DNA of 64,000 nt from an uncultured Anaeromusa sp. (lineage in GTDB: Bacteria; Bacillota; Negativicutes; Anaeromusales; Anaeromusaceae). This document shows, piece after piece, positions 35,224 through 43,622 of the stretch. The notes below the pieces were generated by a model. That model had not been told where the DNA came from. It was given only the letters and a program-made list of their open reading frames with translations, and searched no databases. Within the stretch, counting starts at the first letter, position 1. Every line of letters starts with the position of its first letter. The stretch lies in assembly GCF_963668665.1 (NCBI RefSeq), contig NZ_OY764902.1, positions 1,119,501 to 1,183,500 on the forward strand, given 5' to 3'. The position numbers and the translations under genes are program-made.

Positions 35224-35802
35224 TTATAGAGTCCGCACCTTCTGACTTACTTCTTCCAACATTTTCTGGCGGGCGGCGTCATCTACGGCCGTTACCGAGC
35301 CAAAAAGACGATGTTCTACTACCTTCATGCCGCACAGCGAAAAGATTCCTTCATCCACGGCCAAACGCACGGACTTGGCTACGCCGCTCTCCTCGCAGAG
35401 CGCCTCCGGCATACCCATGGTTGTAAAAGCCAGTACTTCTTTCCCTACAAGCAACCCTTGCAAGCCGGTTTCAGCGGCGGAAAACGCAAAACCTTCCGCA
35501 AAAACCCGGTCGATATACCCCTTCAGCACCGCCGGCATGGCAGACCACCAGAGAGGATATACAAAAATAAGCCGATCCGCCCAGGCGATATGACGCTGCT
35601 CCTCAATAATATCCGGAGGCGTCTGCGCCTCGGCAAAAGACAATAAATCTCTGCCGCTTAGAGCAGGAACAAAATGCATCGCATACAAATCTCGCATCAT
35701 CACTTCATCCCCCCGGGCATGGATTGCCTGCACCGCTGTATCAGCGATAGCCCGGCAAAAGCTGCCCGACTGGGGATGACAATAGATCAATAACTGCTTC
35801 AA
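35224..35802 (-). CDS. NAD(P)H dehydrogenase (quinone), flavodoxin-like fold
   Basis: The 192-residue protein is of the NQO/MdaB type: an FAD/FMN-phosphate segment YCHPQSGSFCRAI and FVYPLWWSAMPAVLKGYIDR, a quinone-site hallmark. It would reduce quinones by two electrons with NAD(P)H. It starts at a TTG behind AGGAGG, 12 nt after the cupin gene, and shares the operon with it. The lipoate ligase remnant follows directly after its stop. Confidence 0.9.
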   Translation of the reverse strand: MKQLLIYCHPQSGSFCRAIADTAVQAIHARGDEVMMRDLYAMHFVPALSGRDLLSFAEAQTPPDIIEEQRHIAWADRLIFVYPLWWSAMPAVLKGYIDRVFAEGFAFSAAETGLQGLLVGKEVLAFTTMGMPEALCEESGVAKSVRLAVDEGIFSLCGMKVVEHRLFGSVTAVDDAARQKMLEEVSQKVRTL

Positions 35803-35814
35803 TCCCCCAGCCTC

Positions 35815-36162
35815 CTATGAATATAATACAAGAGCAATGAGTTCCAGCGTCTCCGGTCCTTCATTGACCAAGCTGTGCGCTTCTCCGTCCTTGGTAAACA
35901 ATAAATCCCCAGCCAGCACTGTGCTTTTGGCGCCATTGTCGTCAAAAACGCCTTGGCCTTTGAGCACATAGTAGGCTTCCACATCACCGTTATGTTGATG
36001 AAAGCCCACCGAACAGCCTGGGTTAATGATGTTGTGTGAAAACAAGCGCCCTTTGCCTTGAAACTCTTCTCCCTGCAGCAAATGCACCAGTGTCACATCC
36101 CCTTGACCACCCAGCATTTCCTTGCGCACCTCGCGCTGCAATTCCTCTGCCCGTTTGATCAT
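35815..36162 (-). CDS. Small cupin-domain protein
   Basis: This 115-residue protein is a single beta-barrel cupin. The metal motif is visible in FHQHNGDVEAYYVLKGQG and the second in DGEAHSLVNEG, so His, His, Glu and His are all present. Function is unknown; such small cupins are often found with quinone reductases, as here with the flavodoxin-like gene 12 nt downstream. GAGGAGG precedes the ATG. Confidence 0.85.
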   Translation of the reverse strand: MIKRAEELQREVRKEMLGGQGDVTLVHLLQGEEFQGKGRLFSHNIINPGCSVGFHQHNGDVEAYYVLKGQGVFDDNGAKSTVLAGDLLFTKDGEAHSLVNEGPETLELIALVLYS

Positions 36163-36242
36163 GTTCCTTCCTCCTCTTCTTCTCTCAGAACATTTCGGGA
36201 TCTACTCCACTTGAGCAATTCGCGTTCCAAATCGCAAATCCT

Positions 36243-36276
36243 GCAAAAAAAGACAGGCCGCTTGCGCGGCCTGGGA
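36243..36276 (-). terminator. Terminator after ychF and element E3
   Basis: CAGGCCGC-gcaa-GCGGCCTG on the minus strand is followed by TCTTTTTTT. It would end ychF transcripts after they cross element E3 and repeat copy i. Confidence 0.8.
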
Positions 36277-36282
36277 GAACAT

Positions 36283-36370
36283 GGGGATACGAGAATTGAA
36301 CAAGAGTAGAGGGAGTAAAGGGAGGGTACACATGAGGGCTACGGATTTTGAAAAAGAGTAAAAACGAGGA
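36283..36370 (+). repeat. GA-rich dispersed repeat, copy i
   Basis: GAATTGAACAAGAGTAGAGG, GAGTAAAGGGAGGG and a partial second unit (GAAAAAGAGTAAAAACGAGG) make up this copy, between the cupin gene and element E3. Confidence 0.7.
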
Positions 36371-36402
36371 AGGGTGCGAAAAAACCATTAATTTAAATTC
36401 AC

Positions 36403-36566
36403 AGGGTTCTGCTGATTTAATGAGTGCACCGCCAGGACAAGAGATTTTTCCACCTGGCAAGAAAGAACGCCGCAGGAATAGCGGCGCTCTTTCAAGGCTT
36501 TCTGACGCAGCCAGGTGGAAAAAGAATTGCCCCTGGCGTGTGATATGAATAAATTAGCAGAGCCCT
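36403..36566 (+). repeat. Structured element, copy E3 (164 bp)
   Basis: The ends AGGGTTCTGCTGATTTA and TAAATTAGCAGAGCCCT pair over 17 bp with two G-U pairs on the plus strand. TTTTTCCACCTGGC pairs with GCCAGGTGGAAAAA without mismatch, and GAATAGC-GGC-GCTCTTT matches the small inner hairpin of E1. A second, partial copy of its right half follows at 36569-36620 (GACAAAGCCAGACGGAAAAA), just before the ychF stop. Confidence 0.75.
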
Positions 36567-36637
36567 GCTATGACAAAGCCAGACGGAAAAAGAGCTTCTT
36601 TGCCGCGAGATGCGAGTCAAGTAACGGTTTCTAAAAA

Positions 36638-37744
36638 TTAGACATTGAAACGGAAATGCACCACATCGCCGTCTTTCATGACATATTCCTTGCCTTCGAG
36701 GCGGACAAGTCCTTTTTCCTTGGCTGCCGCAGGGCTGCCGCTGGTCACCAAATCATCAAAAGAGATGATTTCCGCCCGGATAAAGCCACGCTCAATGTCG
36801 CTGTGAATCTTGCCGCCTGCCGCCGGAGCTTTGGTACCGCTCACAATGGTCCAAGCGCGAGTTTCCATTTCACCGGCCGTTAAAAAGGTCATCAAGCCCA
36901 GCAGCTTAAAGGCCGCACGCACCAGCTTATCGAGACCGGACTCCGTTAGTCCCAATTCACCCAAGAACGCCCGCGCGTCTTCATCGTCCAGCTCGGCAAT
37001 TTCCGACTCCACCTTGGCGGATACGGCGATAACTTCAGCGCCCTCTTGGGCGGCGTATTCCTTCACCTGCTTCACATAAGGATTATCGTCCGCCGTCAGC
37101 AGCTCGTCTTCCGCCACGTTGGCGATAAAGAGAGTAGGCTTCAACGTCAGCAGCGTCAAGTCGCGAATGAGCTGCGCCTCATCGTCGGTCATTTCTACAC
37201 GCCGCGCCGGCTGCGCATCTTCCAAGAGATCCTTAATGCGTCCCAAGAGCGCCAACTCCACCGGTGCCTTCTTGTCGCCGCTTTTGATCAGCTTCTGGGT
37301 ACGGTCCATACGCTTTTCCACCGTCTCCAGATCAGCCAGACAAAGCTCGGTATTGATGATGTCAATATCGCGCAACGGATCAATAGCGCCTTCCACATGA
37401 GTAACGTTCGCATCCTGGAAACAGCGCACCACCTGAGCCACGGCATCCACCTGGCGAATATGAGCCAAAAACTTGTTGCCCAAGCCTTCGCCTTTCGACG
37501 CGCCCTTGACCAAACCGGCGATGTCCACAAAACGCATAGCCGCAGGCAAAATGCGCTTAGAGCCGTAAATAGACGCCAGCTTCGCCAGACGAGCGTCCGG
37601 CACTTCCACAACGCCTACATTAGGCTCAATCGTACAGAAAGGATAGTTTGCCGCTTCGGCTCCCGCCTTGGTAATAGCGTTGAAAAGCGTGCTTTTGCCT
37701 ACGTTAGGCAACCCGACAATGCCGACTTCCAGATTGGTACTCAT
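36638..37744 (-). CDS. ychF: Ribosome-associated GTPase/ATPase YchF
   Basis: YchF (OLA1 family) is a universal Obg-related P-loop ATPase/GTPase tied to the ribosome and stress control. The 368-residue product shows GLPNVGKSTLFNAIT (P-loop), the switch segment DIAGLVKGASKGEGLGNKFL, and a C-terminal TGS domain ending in KDGDVVHFRFNV. The start at 37744 is chosen because AAGGTGG lies upstream and the protein then starts at the family's usual MSTNLEVGIVGLPN; the frame is open to 37786. Confidence 0.95.
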   Translation of the reverse strand: MSTNLEVGIVGLPNVGKSTLFNAITKAGAEAANYPFCTIEPNVGVVEVPDARLAKLASIYGSKRILPAAMRFVDIAGLVKGASKGEGLGNKFLAHIRQVDAVAQVVRCFQDANVTHVEGAIDPLRDIDIINTELCLADLETVEKRMDRTQKLIKSGDKKAPVELALLGRIKDLLEDAQPARRVEMTDDEAQLIRDLTLLTLKPTLFIANVAEDELLTADDNPYVKQVKEYAAQEGAEVIAVSAKVESEIAELDDEDARAFLGELGLTESGLDKLVRAAFKLLGLMTFLTAGEMETRAWTIVSGTKAPAAGGKIHSDIERGFIRAEIISFDDLVTSGSPAAAKEKGLVRLEGKEYVMKDGDVVHFRFNV

Positions 37745-37883
37745 GCTTATATTCCACCTTATCCTTGATTTCTTATTGTATCTCAAGAAGCCACCGGTTC
37801 ATCCGCTCTACGCAGCCTGAACCGGCGGCCCCTGTTGACATTCTTCCTTAACTATTCTATTTTAGACGATTTACCTGGAAAAT

Positions 37884-38618
37884 TCAAGTAGACAAGGCGA
37901 CGCCGCGCTTAGACAAGCGCAAAGCCACTTGAGCTACGATTTCCTTCGACGCCGGTAAAATTCCCTCCAGAGGGTACTCCATGCCCAGAATGCGCCACTT
38001 TTCCACGCCCATCGTATGATACGGCAAAAGCTGCACCGCTACCGGCCGCGGCAGCGCCAGCACCACCTTGGCCAGCGCCTCGCTTTCCACCTCGCCGTCC
38101 GTCAGGCCCGGAATGACCACAAAACGCAAAGTGACATCGCTGGCCAAAACGGCTTCCTTCAAATGAAGCAGCGTCTCCTGATAATCACCGCCCTTGGTCA
38201 GGCTGCGATAGGTTTCCTCCCGCGCTCCCTTGAGACTGAAAAGCACCGCATCCGCATAGGGCAGCACCGCCTGCGCCGCCCCAGACTCCCACTTGCCGCT
38301 GGTATCCAGAGTCGTATGAATGCCCGCCTCCTGGCAGGCCGCAAAAAGGGCCCCCACAAACGCCGCCTGCTCCATCGGCTCCCCGCCGCTGACGGTAATA
38401 CCGCCGTTGGAGGCATCGTAAAAAGGCCGGTACCGTTGGTAATCCGCCAGCACCTCTGCTACAGTCATTTCCCGGCCGCCCCGTTTCCAGGTGTCCGGGT
38501 TATGGCAAAAGGCGCAGCCCAGGCTGCAGCCGGACAAAAACAGCACATAGCGAATCCCCCGCCCGTCCAGCGTGCCGAAGGTCTCTACCGAATGCACCCA
38601 GCCCTTGATGTCGCTCAT
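37884..38618 (-). CDS. pflA: Pyruvate formate-lyase activating enzyme
   Basis: The 244-residue radical-SAM enzyme makes the glycyl radical of pyruvate formate-lyase. The cluster motif CSLGCAFCHNPDTW and the SAM-binding GGITVSGGEPMEQ are present. It follows pflB in the same direction, but a 349-bp gap filled with two dispersed repeats separates them. AAAGGAGG precedes the ATG. A CCGGTTCA/TGAACCGG hairpin lies 55-95 bp after its stop. Confidence 0.94.
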   Translation of the reverse strand: MSDIKGWVHSVETFGTLDGRGIRYVLFLSGCSLGCAFCHNPDTWKRGGREMTVAEVLADYQRYRPFYDASNGGITVSGGEPMEQAAFVGALFAACQEAGIHTTLDTSGKWESGAAQAVLPYADAVLFSLKGAREETYRSLTKGGDYQETLLHLKEAVLASDVTLRFVVIPGLTDGEVESEALAKVVLALPRPVAVQLLPYHTMGVEKWRILGMEYPLEGILPASKEIVAQVALRLSKRGVALST

Positions 38619-38638
38619 AGGCCGCCTCCTTTAATTGA

Positions 38639-38690
38639 CAACGAAATTTCAACAGGAGTAGAGGGAGTAGATGGAGGGCTCGAGGAACAG
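38639..38690 (+). repeat. GA-rich dispersed repeat, part of copy j
   Basis: GAAATTTCAACAGGAGTAGA, GGGAGTAGATGGAGGGCTCG and GAACAGGAATAAAG form one GA-rich unit in front of the composite unit at 38700. The 15-base string GTAGATGGAGGGCTC is shared with copy a. Confidence 0.7.
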
Positions 38691-38699
38691 GAATAAAGA

Positions 38700-38850
38700 T
38701 TGAACAAGAGAATCGGCGACGGCGCTGGATGCGCCTGACGGAACGTGACGCTCCTAATGCCGGATGCGCCATGGATGGCATGGAATCCGGTCTCCTCTGA
38801 AAATCCATGAAGGGCATGGCAACCGACATCTCTAGAGGGTACGCAAGAGG
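38700..38850 (+). repeat. Composite hairpin repeat, copy j
   Basis: About 151 bp nearly identical to 24612-24760, from TTGAACAAGAGAATCGGCG to GAGGGTACGCAAGAGG. It sits inside the pflB-pflA gap and so would be transcribed with the operon. Confidence 0.85.
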
Positions 38851-38884
38851 AAAACAAAGCACTTGGATTTTTAATTTTCTCAAA

Positions 38885-38958
38885 CCCATTTGCTCGTAAC
38901 CCTCTGTCGTACCCTCCCTTTACTCCTTTTACTCCTTTTACTCTTGTTCAACAGTTCC
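38885..38958 (-). repeat. CT-rich dispersed repeat, copy k
   Basis: CGTAACCCTCTGTCGTACC, CTCCCTTTACTCCTTTTACTC and CTTTTACTCTTGTTCAAC form a CT-rich unit directly after the pflB stop, with a threefold CTTTTACTC slippage-like run. Confidence 0.7.
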
Positions 38959-38967
38959 CGTTTTTCT

Positions 38968-41208
38968 TCATGCGCCTACTGTTTCGTAGAAGGTGCGATG
39001 GATGACTTCAAGCTGCTGCGCCCGGCTGAGCTTGATGAAGTGCACAGCGTAGCCGGAAACGCGAATGGTCAGCTGCGGATATAACTCCGGATGCTCCATG
39101 GCGTCTTCCAAAGTCGCCCGTTCCAGCACGTTGACATTAATATGATGGCCAGCCAGCGATACATAGCCGTCCAACAGCGCCGCCAGCTTGGCTGCGCGAT
39201 CTTCCGCAGTTCCGCCCAGCACGTGAGGCAAGATCGAGAAGGTGTAGGAAATGCCGTCGCGGCAGGCTTCATAAGGAAGCTTGGTCACCGAACGCATAGC
39301 GGCCAGCGCGCCTTTTTCCTCGCGTCCGTGCATGGGGTTTGCTCCCGGTGCAAAGGGAGCGCCTGCAGGGCGTCCGTCCGGGGTAGCGCCGGTTTTTTTA
39401 CCGTACATCACATTCGAAGTAATGGTAAGCACTGACAAGGTATGATGCGCACCGCGGTACGCGGCATGGCGCTTCAAGAGCGCCGAGAATTCTTCGACCA
39501 GCTCTTTCGCCAGCTCGTCCACGCGATCATCGTCATTGCCGTAACAAGGGAAAGGCTGCTCGTTGGTAAAGCCCACGGCAATGCCGCGTTCGTCGCGGAT
39601 GGCTTTGACCTTGCCGTAGCGGATCGCGCTCAGCGAATCCGCCGCCACCGAAAGACCGGCGACGCCAAAGGCCATGAGCCGTTCCACTTGGCTGTCGTGC
39701 AGCGCCAACTGAGACGCTTCATAGGCATAGCGATCATGCATATAATGGATCAGATTCATCGTATTCACGTAAAGACCGGCCAGCCACTCCAACACTCGGC
39801 TGTAGCGGCGGCGCACTACGTCATAATCCAGATATTCGCCTTCCGGCAAGGGCAGCTCCGGCGCTACCTGGAGCGCCGATTTCTCGTCTTTGCCGCCGTT
39901 AATGGCCATCAAAAGCGCCTTAGCCAAATTGGCCCGCGCGCCAAAGAACTGCATCTGCTGCCCCAGGCGCATAGCCGACACGCAGCAGGCAATGCCGTAA
40001 TCATCGCCGTAAATGGGGCGCATCAAATCGTCGCTTTCGTACTGAATGGCGCTGGTATCGATGGACACTTTAGCGCAGAAGCGTTTGAAGCCTTCCGGCA
40101 AAGCCGCCGCCCAGAGCACCGTCAGATTGGGTTCCGGCGCAGGTCCCAGATTGTAAAGAGTATGGAGCACACGGAAAGACGTCTTGGTCACCAGCGTGCG
40201 GCCGTCTACGCCCATGCCGCCTACCGATTCCGTCACCCAGAGCGGGTCGCCGGCGAAGAGCTCGTTATAATCCGGCGTGCGCAGCTGCCGCGCCAACCGC
40301 AGCTTAATTACCAATTGATCAATGATTTCTTGCGCGCCGCTCTCGTCCAAAAGACCTGCCGCCAAATCGCGCTGAAAATAAATATCCAAAAAGGTCGAAA
40401 CGCGGCCAATGGACATAGCCGCCCCGTTTTGATCCTTAATTCCTGCTAAGTACCCAAAGTAAAGCCACTGCGCCGCTTCCAGCGCCGTTTCCGCGGGACG
40501 GCGAATGTCGCAGCCGTAGCTGGCCGCCATCTGCGCCAGCTGTTCCAGCGCTTCAATCTGCAGCGCAATCTCTTCGCGGCTGCGCATGGTTTCTTCATCC
40601 ATCGCGTCAATGCGCTCTTTTAAATCCTGCTTCTTGCAGACGATGAGATGGTCTACGCCGTACAGCGCCACGCGGCGATAATCGCCAATAATGCGGCCCC
40701 GACCATAGGCGTCCGGCAGACCGGTAATAATGCCCACCTTACGAGCCAGTTTCATTTCTTCCGAATACGCCCGGAAGACGGCTGTATTGTGCGTGGTGCG
40801 GTGATTATGATAAATATCGCTGATTTCCGGAGCCAGCTTATAGCCGTAGGCTTCACAAGCTTGCTCGGCCATGCGGATGCCGCCGTTGACGATGACGCCG
40901 CGCTCCAGAGGAGCCTCGGTCTGCAAACCGACAACAACTTCCAAATCTTTTTCAATGTAACCGGCGCCATGGGATGTAATGGTCGAGACCCGCGTAGGAT
41001 CGACAGACAAAACGCCGCCTTTTTCCTGTTCCGCTTTCAACAAGTCCATACACTTGTCCCAAAGCTTTTTGGTCCGCGCCGTCGGCGCCGCCAAGAACGC
41101 GTCATCTCCTGTATAAGGCTGATAGTTGCGTTGAATGAAGCTGCGCACGTCAATGCGCCGCTGCCACCGTCCGCCTTGAAATTTGTTCCATGCTTTGTTG
41201 TTCATCAT
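38968..41208 (-). CDS. pflB: Pyruvate formate-lyase
   Basis: Pyruvate formate-lyase cleaves pyruvate with CoA to acetyl-CoA and formate. The 746-residue enzyme has the adjacent catalytic cysteines in [12 protein letters not shown] and the glycyl-radical loop [12 protein letters not shown] near the C terminus. The ATG at 41208 is preferred because GAGGAG lies 8 nt upstream; ATGs at 41214 and 41205 are close alternatives. The frame is open to 41331 but that part is the riboswitch. Expression is controlled by the ZTP riboswitch and terminator described separately. Confidence 0.96.
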   Translation of the reverse strand: MMNNKAWNKFQGGRWQRRIDVRSFIQRNYQPYTGDDAFLAAPTARTKKLWDKCMDLLKAEQEKGGVLSVDPTRVSTITSHGAGYIEKDLEVVVGLQTEAPLERGVIVNGGIRMAEQACEAYGYKLAPEISDIYHNHRTTHNTAVFRAYSEEMKLARKVGIITGLPDAYGRGRIIGDYRRVALYGVDHLIVCKKQDLKERIDAMDEETMRSREEIALQIEALEQLAQMAASYGCDIRRPAETALEAAQWLYFGYLAGIKDQNGAAMSIGRVSTFLDIYFQRDLAAGLLDESGAQEIIDQLVIKLRLARQLRTPDYNELFAGDPLWVTESVGGMGVDGRTLVTKTSFRVLHTLYNLGPAPEPNLTVLWAAALPEGFKRFCAKVSIDTSAIQYESDDLMRPIYGDDYGIACCVSAMRLGQQMQFFGARANLAKALLMAINGGKDEKSALQVAPELPLPEGEYLDYDVVRRRYSRVLEWLAGLYVNTMNLIHYMHDRYAYEASQLALHDSQVERLMAFGVAGLSVAADSLSAIRYGKVKAIRDERGIAVGFTNEQPFPCYGNDDDRVDELAKELVEEFSALLKRHAAYRGAHHTLSVLTITSNVMYGKKTGATPDGRPAGAPFAPGANPMHGREEKGALAAMRSVTKLPYEACRDGISYTFSILPHVLGGTAEDRAAKLAALLDGYVSLAGHHINVNVLERATLEDAMEHPELYPQLTIRVSGYAVHFIKLSRAQQLEVIHRTFYETVGA

Positions 41209-41260
41209 CGTCATTGCTCCTCTCGTCAAGCCGGCGCCTTTACAGCCCCGGTCAGAGCGA

Positions 41261-41302
41261 CAAAAAACCGCCCAGGCAGCACACAAGCTTTGCCCAGGCG
41301 GT
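41261..41302 (-). terminator. Riboswitch-controlled terminator in the pflB leader
   Basis: On the minus strand ACCGCCTGGGCA pairs with TGCCTGGGCGGT (12 pairs, two of them G-U) and T6 follows. The 5' arm is the conserved 3' end of the ZTP aptamer, so ligand binding and termination exclude each other. Confidence 0.92.
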
Positions 41303-41364
41303 CGGCTTTCATATCCCCATTCGCAGTCCACGTGGTATTCTCCACTGATCCGCCAGTCCTGCTG
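41291..41364 (-). ncRNA. ZTP (pfl) riboswitch aptamer
   Basis: The minus strand reads GGACTGGCGGATCAGTGG, AGAATACCACGTGG, a variable linker, and AAAGCCGACCGCCTGGGCA. This matches the ZMP/ZTP riboswitch consensus (GACUGRCGGA, ACCAC, GCCGACCGYCUGGGC). The class senses the purine intermediate AICAR phosphates, which rise when 10-formyl-tetrahydrofolate is short, and turns on formate and one-carbon genes. Its location upstream of pflB is the classical setting. Confidence 0.95.
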
Positions 41365-41402
41365 GGGTTCGGTTGTCTGACACAGCGGTGTGTCGCATCT
41401 TT

Positions 41403-41432
41403 ATTATACTCATCTCAGGGAGGCACCGTCAA
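41403..41432 (-). promoter_or_regulatory. Sigma-A promoter of pflB
   Basis: TTGACG and TATAAT are separated by 18 bp on the minus strand. The transcript would begin about 30 nt before the riboswitch. Between here and the chemoreceptor promoter at 41593 the sequence is A+T-rich and shows no gene. Confidence 0.85.
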
Positions 41433-41592
41433 GAGGCCAGTGTGCTTTTTTCATCTTTTTATTTTTTAATAAATATTATTCATTGCAGATCTACAGAGCG
41501 CTTTCCCCACTACAGTCCCATAATCGCTTCACAAGTTCGCATACCCTAACCACATTTATAGGAAACAGTGTAAAAATAGGACCTCATTTCAT

Positions 41593-41621
41593 TTGTAATT
41601 CCTTGAAAATAAAGGTATTAT
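41593..41621 (+). promoter_or_regulatory. Candidate promoter of the second chemoreceptor gene
   Basis: TTGTAA and TATTAT are 17 bp apart, about 95 nt before the start codon. No sigma-28 type site was seen. Confidence 0.55.
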
Positions 41622-41716
41622 AAGTTGTGTTTCTCATAACTATTAAATGTTATCTTTTCCTAGTAAAGATCCAGAAAAAATTATTATCTTCATGTACTAC
41701 AAGGAGGATTGTTAGA

Positions 41717-43405
41717 ATGTCCTGGAACATCAGTAAAAAAATCACCGCCGCTTTTCTCGCCGTCATTGCTCTTGTCGCTATTATGAGCGCCTTCACTTAT
41801 TACGAAGTAGGCCAGCTCAACGATATGCATATTACCTCGGCCAAAAGCAATTTAGAAAAAATGTACCTGTCCCAAGGCATTGCGCTGGATATTGCTAACG
41901 AAGCCGTGGCCATGCGCCGTTTCAACTTTACCGGCGACGCCAATGACATTACCGTCTTCAATACCTACCGCACCCAAGGGAACGAAAAGCTGCAGCGCCT
42001 GGACGCTACGCTGTCCCTGCAAAAGAACAAAGACCTTATCCAAAAAATACAACAAGAAAAAAACAAGTACGAAAGCATCGCGGAAAAGTCCTTTGCCGCC
42101 AAAAAAGCTAACGACGCAGCCGCCGTCGGTCAATTTATGGATGCAGCCGGCACGCCCTACAAGGCTTCCATGAGCCACGCCATGGAAATGGTAAGCAACG
42201 TAGATGATTTTGTCAAAGCCGACCAAATCGCTTCTGACGAAAAAGCATCGGGCATGCGCAAAACGTTGCTTTTCACCAACCTTTTGGTCGCCATTATCGC
42301 CATCTTCATCAGCCGTTTCATCAGCGGCCGCATCTCGCGCCCCGCCCAGGAAGTCAGCGCTGCCGCAGCTAGCATTGCCGCCGGCGATCTGTCCGGTCCG
42401 AACGTGGCCGTTACCACGAATGACGAAATTGGCGAATTAGGCCAGTCCTTCAACACCATGAAAGCCAATCTGCGCCAAGTCATGCAGACCATCCAGTCTT
42501 CCTCCGAACAAGTCACGAGTTCTTCGGAAGAACTCACAGCCAGCGCCGAACAGTCCGCCATCGCCTCCACCCAGGTAGCCGATTCGATTACCTCGGTAGC
42601 CCAAGGCGCCGCCGGGCAGCTTCACGCCATAGAAAACGCTTCCGCTACGGTCCAGACCCTGTCCGCCGGTCTGGAAGAAGCCGCCGCCAGCGCCCACGAA
42701 GTCAGCGACCAGTCTTCTCGCGCTTCACGCACAGCGGTTGACGGCGCCCAGACGGTCGCCCAAGCGGTCAAGCAAATGCAAAGCATCCAAGAAACCGTTA
42801 ATTTCTCCGCTAACGTCGTCGCCAAGCTTGGTGAAAGTTCCCAAGAAATCGGTCAAATCGTCGACACCATCTCCGGCATCGCCGCCCAAACGAATCTCTT
42901 AGCGCTGAACGCCGCCATCGAAGCCGCCCGCGCCGGCGAACAAGGACGAGGCTTCGCCGTCGTCGCTGAGGAAGTTCGCCACCTGGCCGAGCAATCTCAG
43001 GACGCCGCCAAAAAAATCACTACCCTTATTTCCGAAATCCAAGGAGATACCGCCAAGGCCGTCTCCTCCATGCAAGCCGGCACCCGCGAAGTGGAAACCG
43101 GCGTGGAAGTCGTCAACAGCACTGGCGCCGCCTTCAATAGTATTGAAACCATCGTGCTTCATGTGGCGGATCAGATGAAGGAAATGTCCACCGTCATCGA
43201 GCACATGGCCCAAGGCAGCCAAGAGATTGTCACAGCCGTAGCCGAAATTGACCGGCTGAGTAAACACGCTTCCAGCGAGTCGGAAAACGTCGCCGCCATC
43301 ACCGAAGAACAGTCCGCCGCAGCCGAAGAAATCGCTGCTTCCAGCCAGGGCCTCGAAGGCATGGCGCAAAAAATGCAGGAAGCCGTCAGCAAATTCCGGT
43401 TGTAA
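41717..43405 (+). CDS. Methyl-accepting chemotaxis protein with four-helix-bundle sensor
   Basis: The 562-residue receptor has a first transmembrane helix ([14 protein letters not shown]), an external helical sensor of about 160 residues of the 4HB type, a second helix ([15 protein letters not shown]), HAMP, and a cytoplasmic coiled coil with the conserved tip [20 protein letters not shown] and [11 protein letters not shown]. The ligand is unknown. The ATG at 41717 follows AAGGAGG and starts just before helix 1; the frame is open to 41627. It ends at a strong terminator. Confidence 0.95.
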   Translation: MSWNISKKITAAFLAVIALVAIMSAFTYYEVGQLNDMHITSAKSNLEKMYLSQGIALDIANEAVAMRRFNFTGDANDITVFNTYRTQGNEKLQRLDATLSLQKNKDLIQKIQQEKNKYESIAEKSFAAKKANDAAAVGQFMDAAGTPYKASMSHAMEMVSNVDDFVKADQIASDEKASGMRKTLLFTNLLVAIIAIFISRFISGRISRPAQEVSAAAASIAAGDLSGPNVAVTTNDEIGELGQSFNTMKANLRQVMQTIQSSSEQVTSSSEELTASAEQSAIASTQVADSITSVAQGAAGQLHAIENASATVQTLSAGLEEAAASAHEVSDQSSRASRTAVDGAQTVAQAVKQMQSIQETVNFSANVVAKLGESSQEIGQIVDTISGIAAQTNLLALNAAIEAARAGEQGRGFAVVAEEVRHLAEQSQDAAKKITTLISEIQGDTAKAVSSMQAGTREVETGVEVVNSTGAAFNSIETIVLHVADQMKEMSTVIEHMAQGSQEIVTAVAEIDRLSKHASSESENVAAITEEQSAAAEEIAASSQGLEGMAQKMQEAVSKFRL

Positions 43406-43417
43406 GAGCGAGAACAG

Positions 43418-43470
43418 CTAGCAAGAACGAACAAGAGAAGCGGAGAACCAGAGGGTCCGTATGAGGATTA
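43418..43470 (+). repeat. GA-rich dispersed repeat, copy l
   Basis: AAGAACGAACAAGAGAAGCGG, and GAACCAGAGGGTCCGTATGAGG form one unit between the chemoreceptor stop and its terminator. Confidence 0.6.
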
Positions 43471-43476
43471 CGACGC

Positions 43477-43520
43477 AAGAAGAGCAGCATCCAAGGTGTC
43501 GGATGCTGCTCTTCTTTTGC
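43477..43520 (+). terminator. Terminator of the second chemoreceptor gene
   Basis: AAGAAGAGCAGCATCC and GGATGCTGCTCTTCTT form a perfect 16-bp stem ending in TTTTGC. Confidence 0.92.
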
Positions 43521-43536
43521 TTCAAAACCGAATTTG

Positions 43537-43587
43537 AATCCCCCTGGCCTTGCAGGCCATCCCCCTTTAACAAGGGGGACTTTTTAA
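43537..43587. repeat. CCCCTGGCC / CCCCCTTT-AAGGGGG palindromic repeat
   Basis: AATCCCCCTGGCCTTGCAGG, then CCATCCCCCTTTAACAAGG and GGGACTTT. It recurs at 61774-61822 with only a few changes, in the same orientation. Confidence 0.75.
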
Positions 43588-43622
43588 GCCCCAAGCAACC
43601 TTCTCAGCCTCCCTTGCCAAAG

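Noticed and set aside
37790..37832. CCGGTTCA/TGAACCGG hairpin between pflA and ychF as a terminator
   Set aside because: It lacks a T-run; it may be related to the GGTTCA palindromes but the match is too short to call.
39442..40449. 335-codon plus-strand frame opposite pflB
   Set aside because: Antisense to the conserved core of pyruvate formate-lyase; a G+C-driven shadow frame.
41209..41331. Upstream extension of pflB
   Set aside because: The extra codons are the ZTP riboswitch and its terminator, which are noncoding leader.
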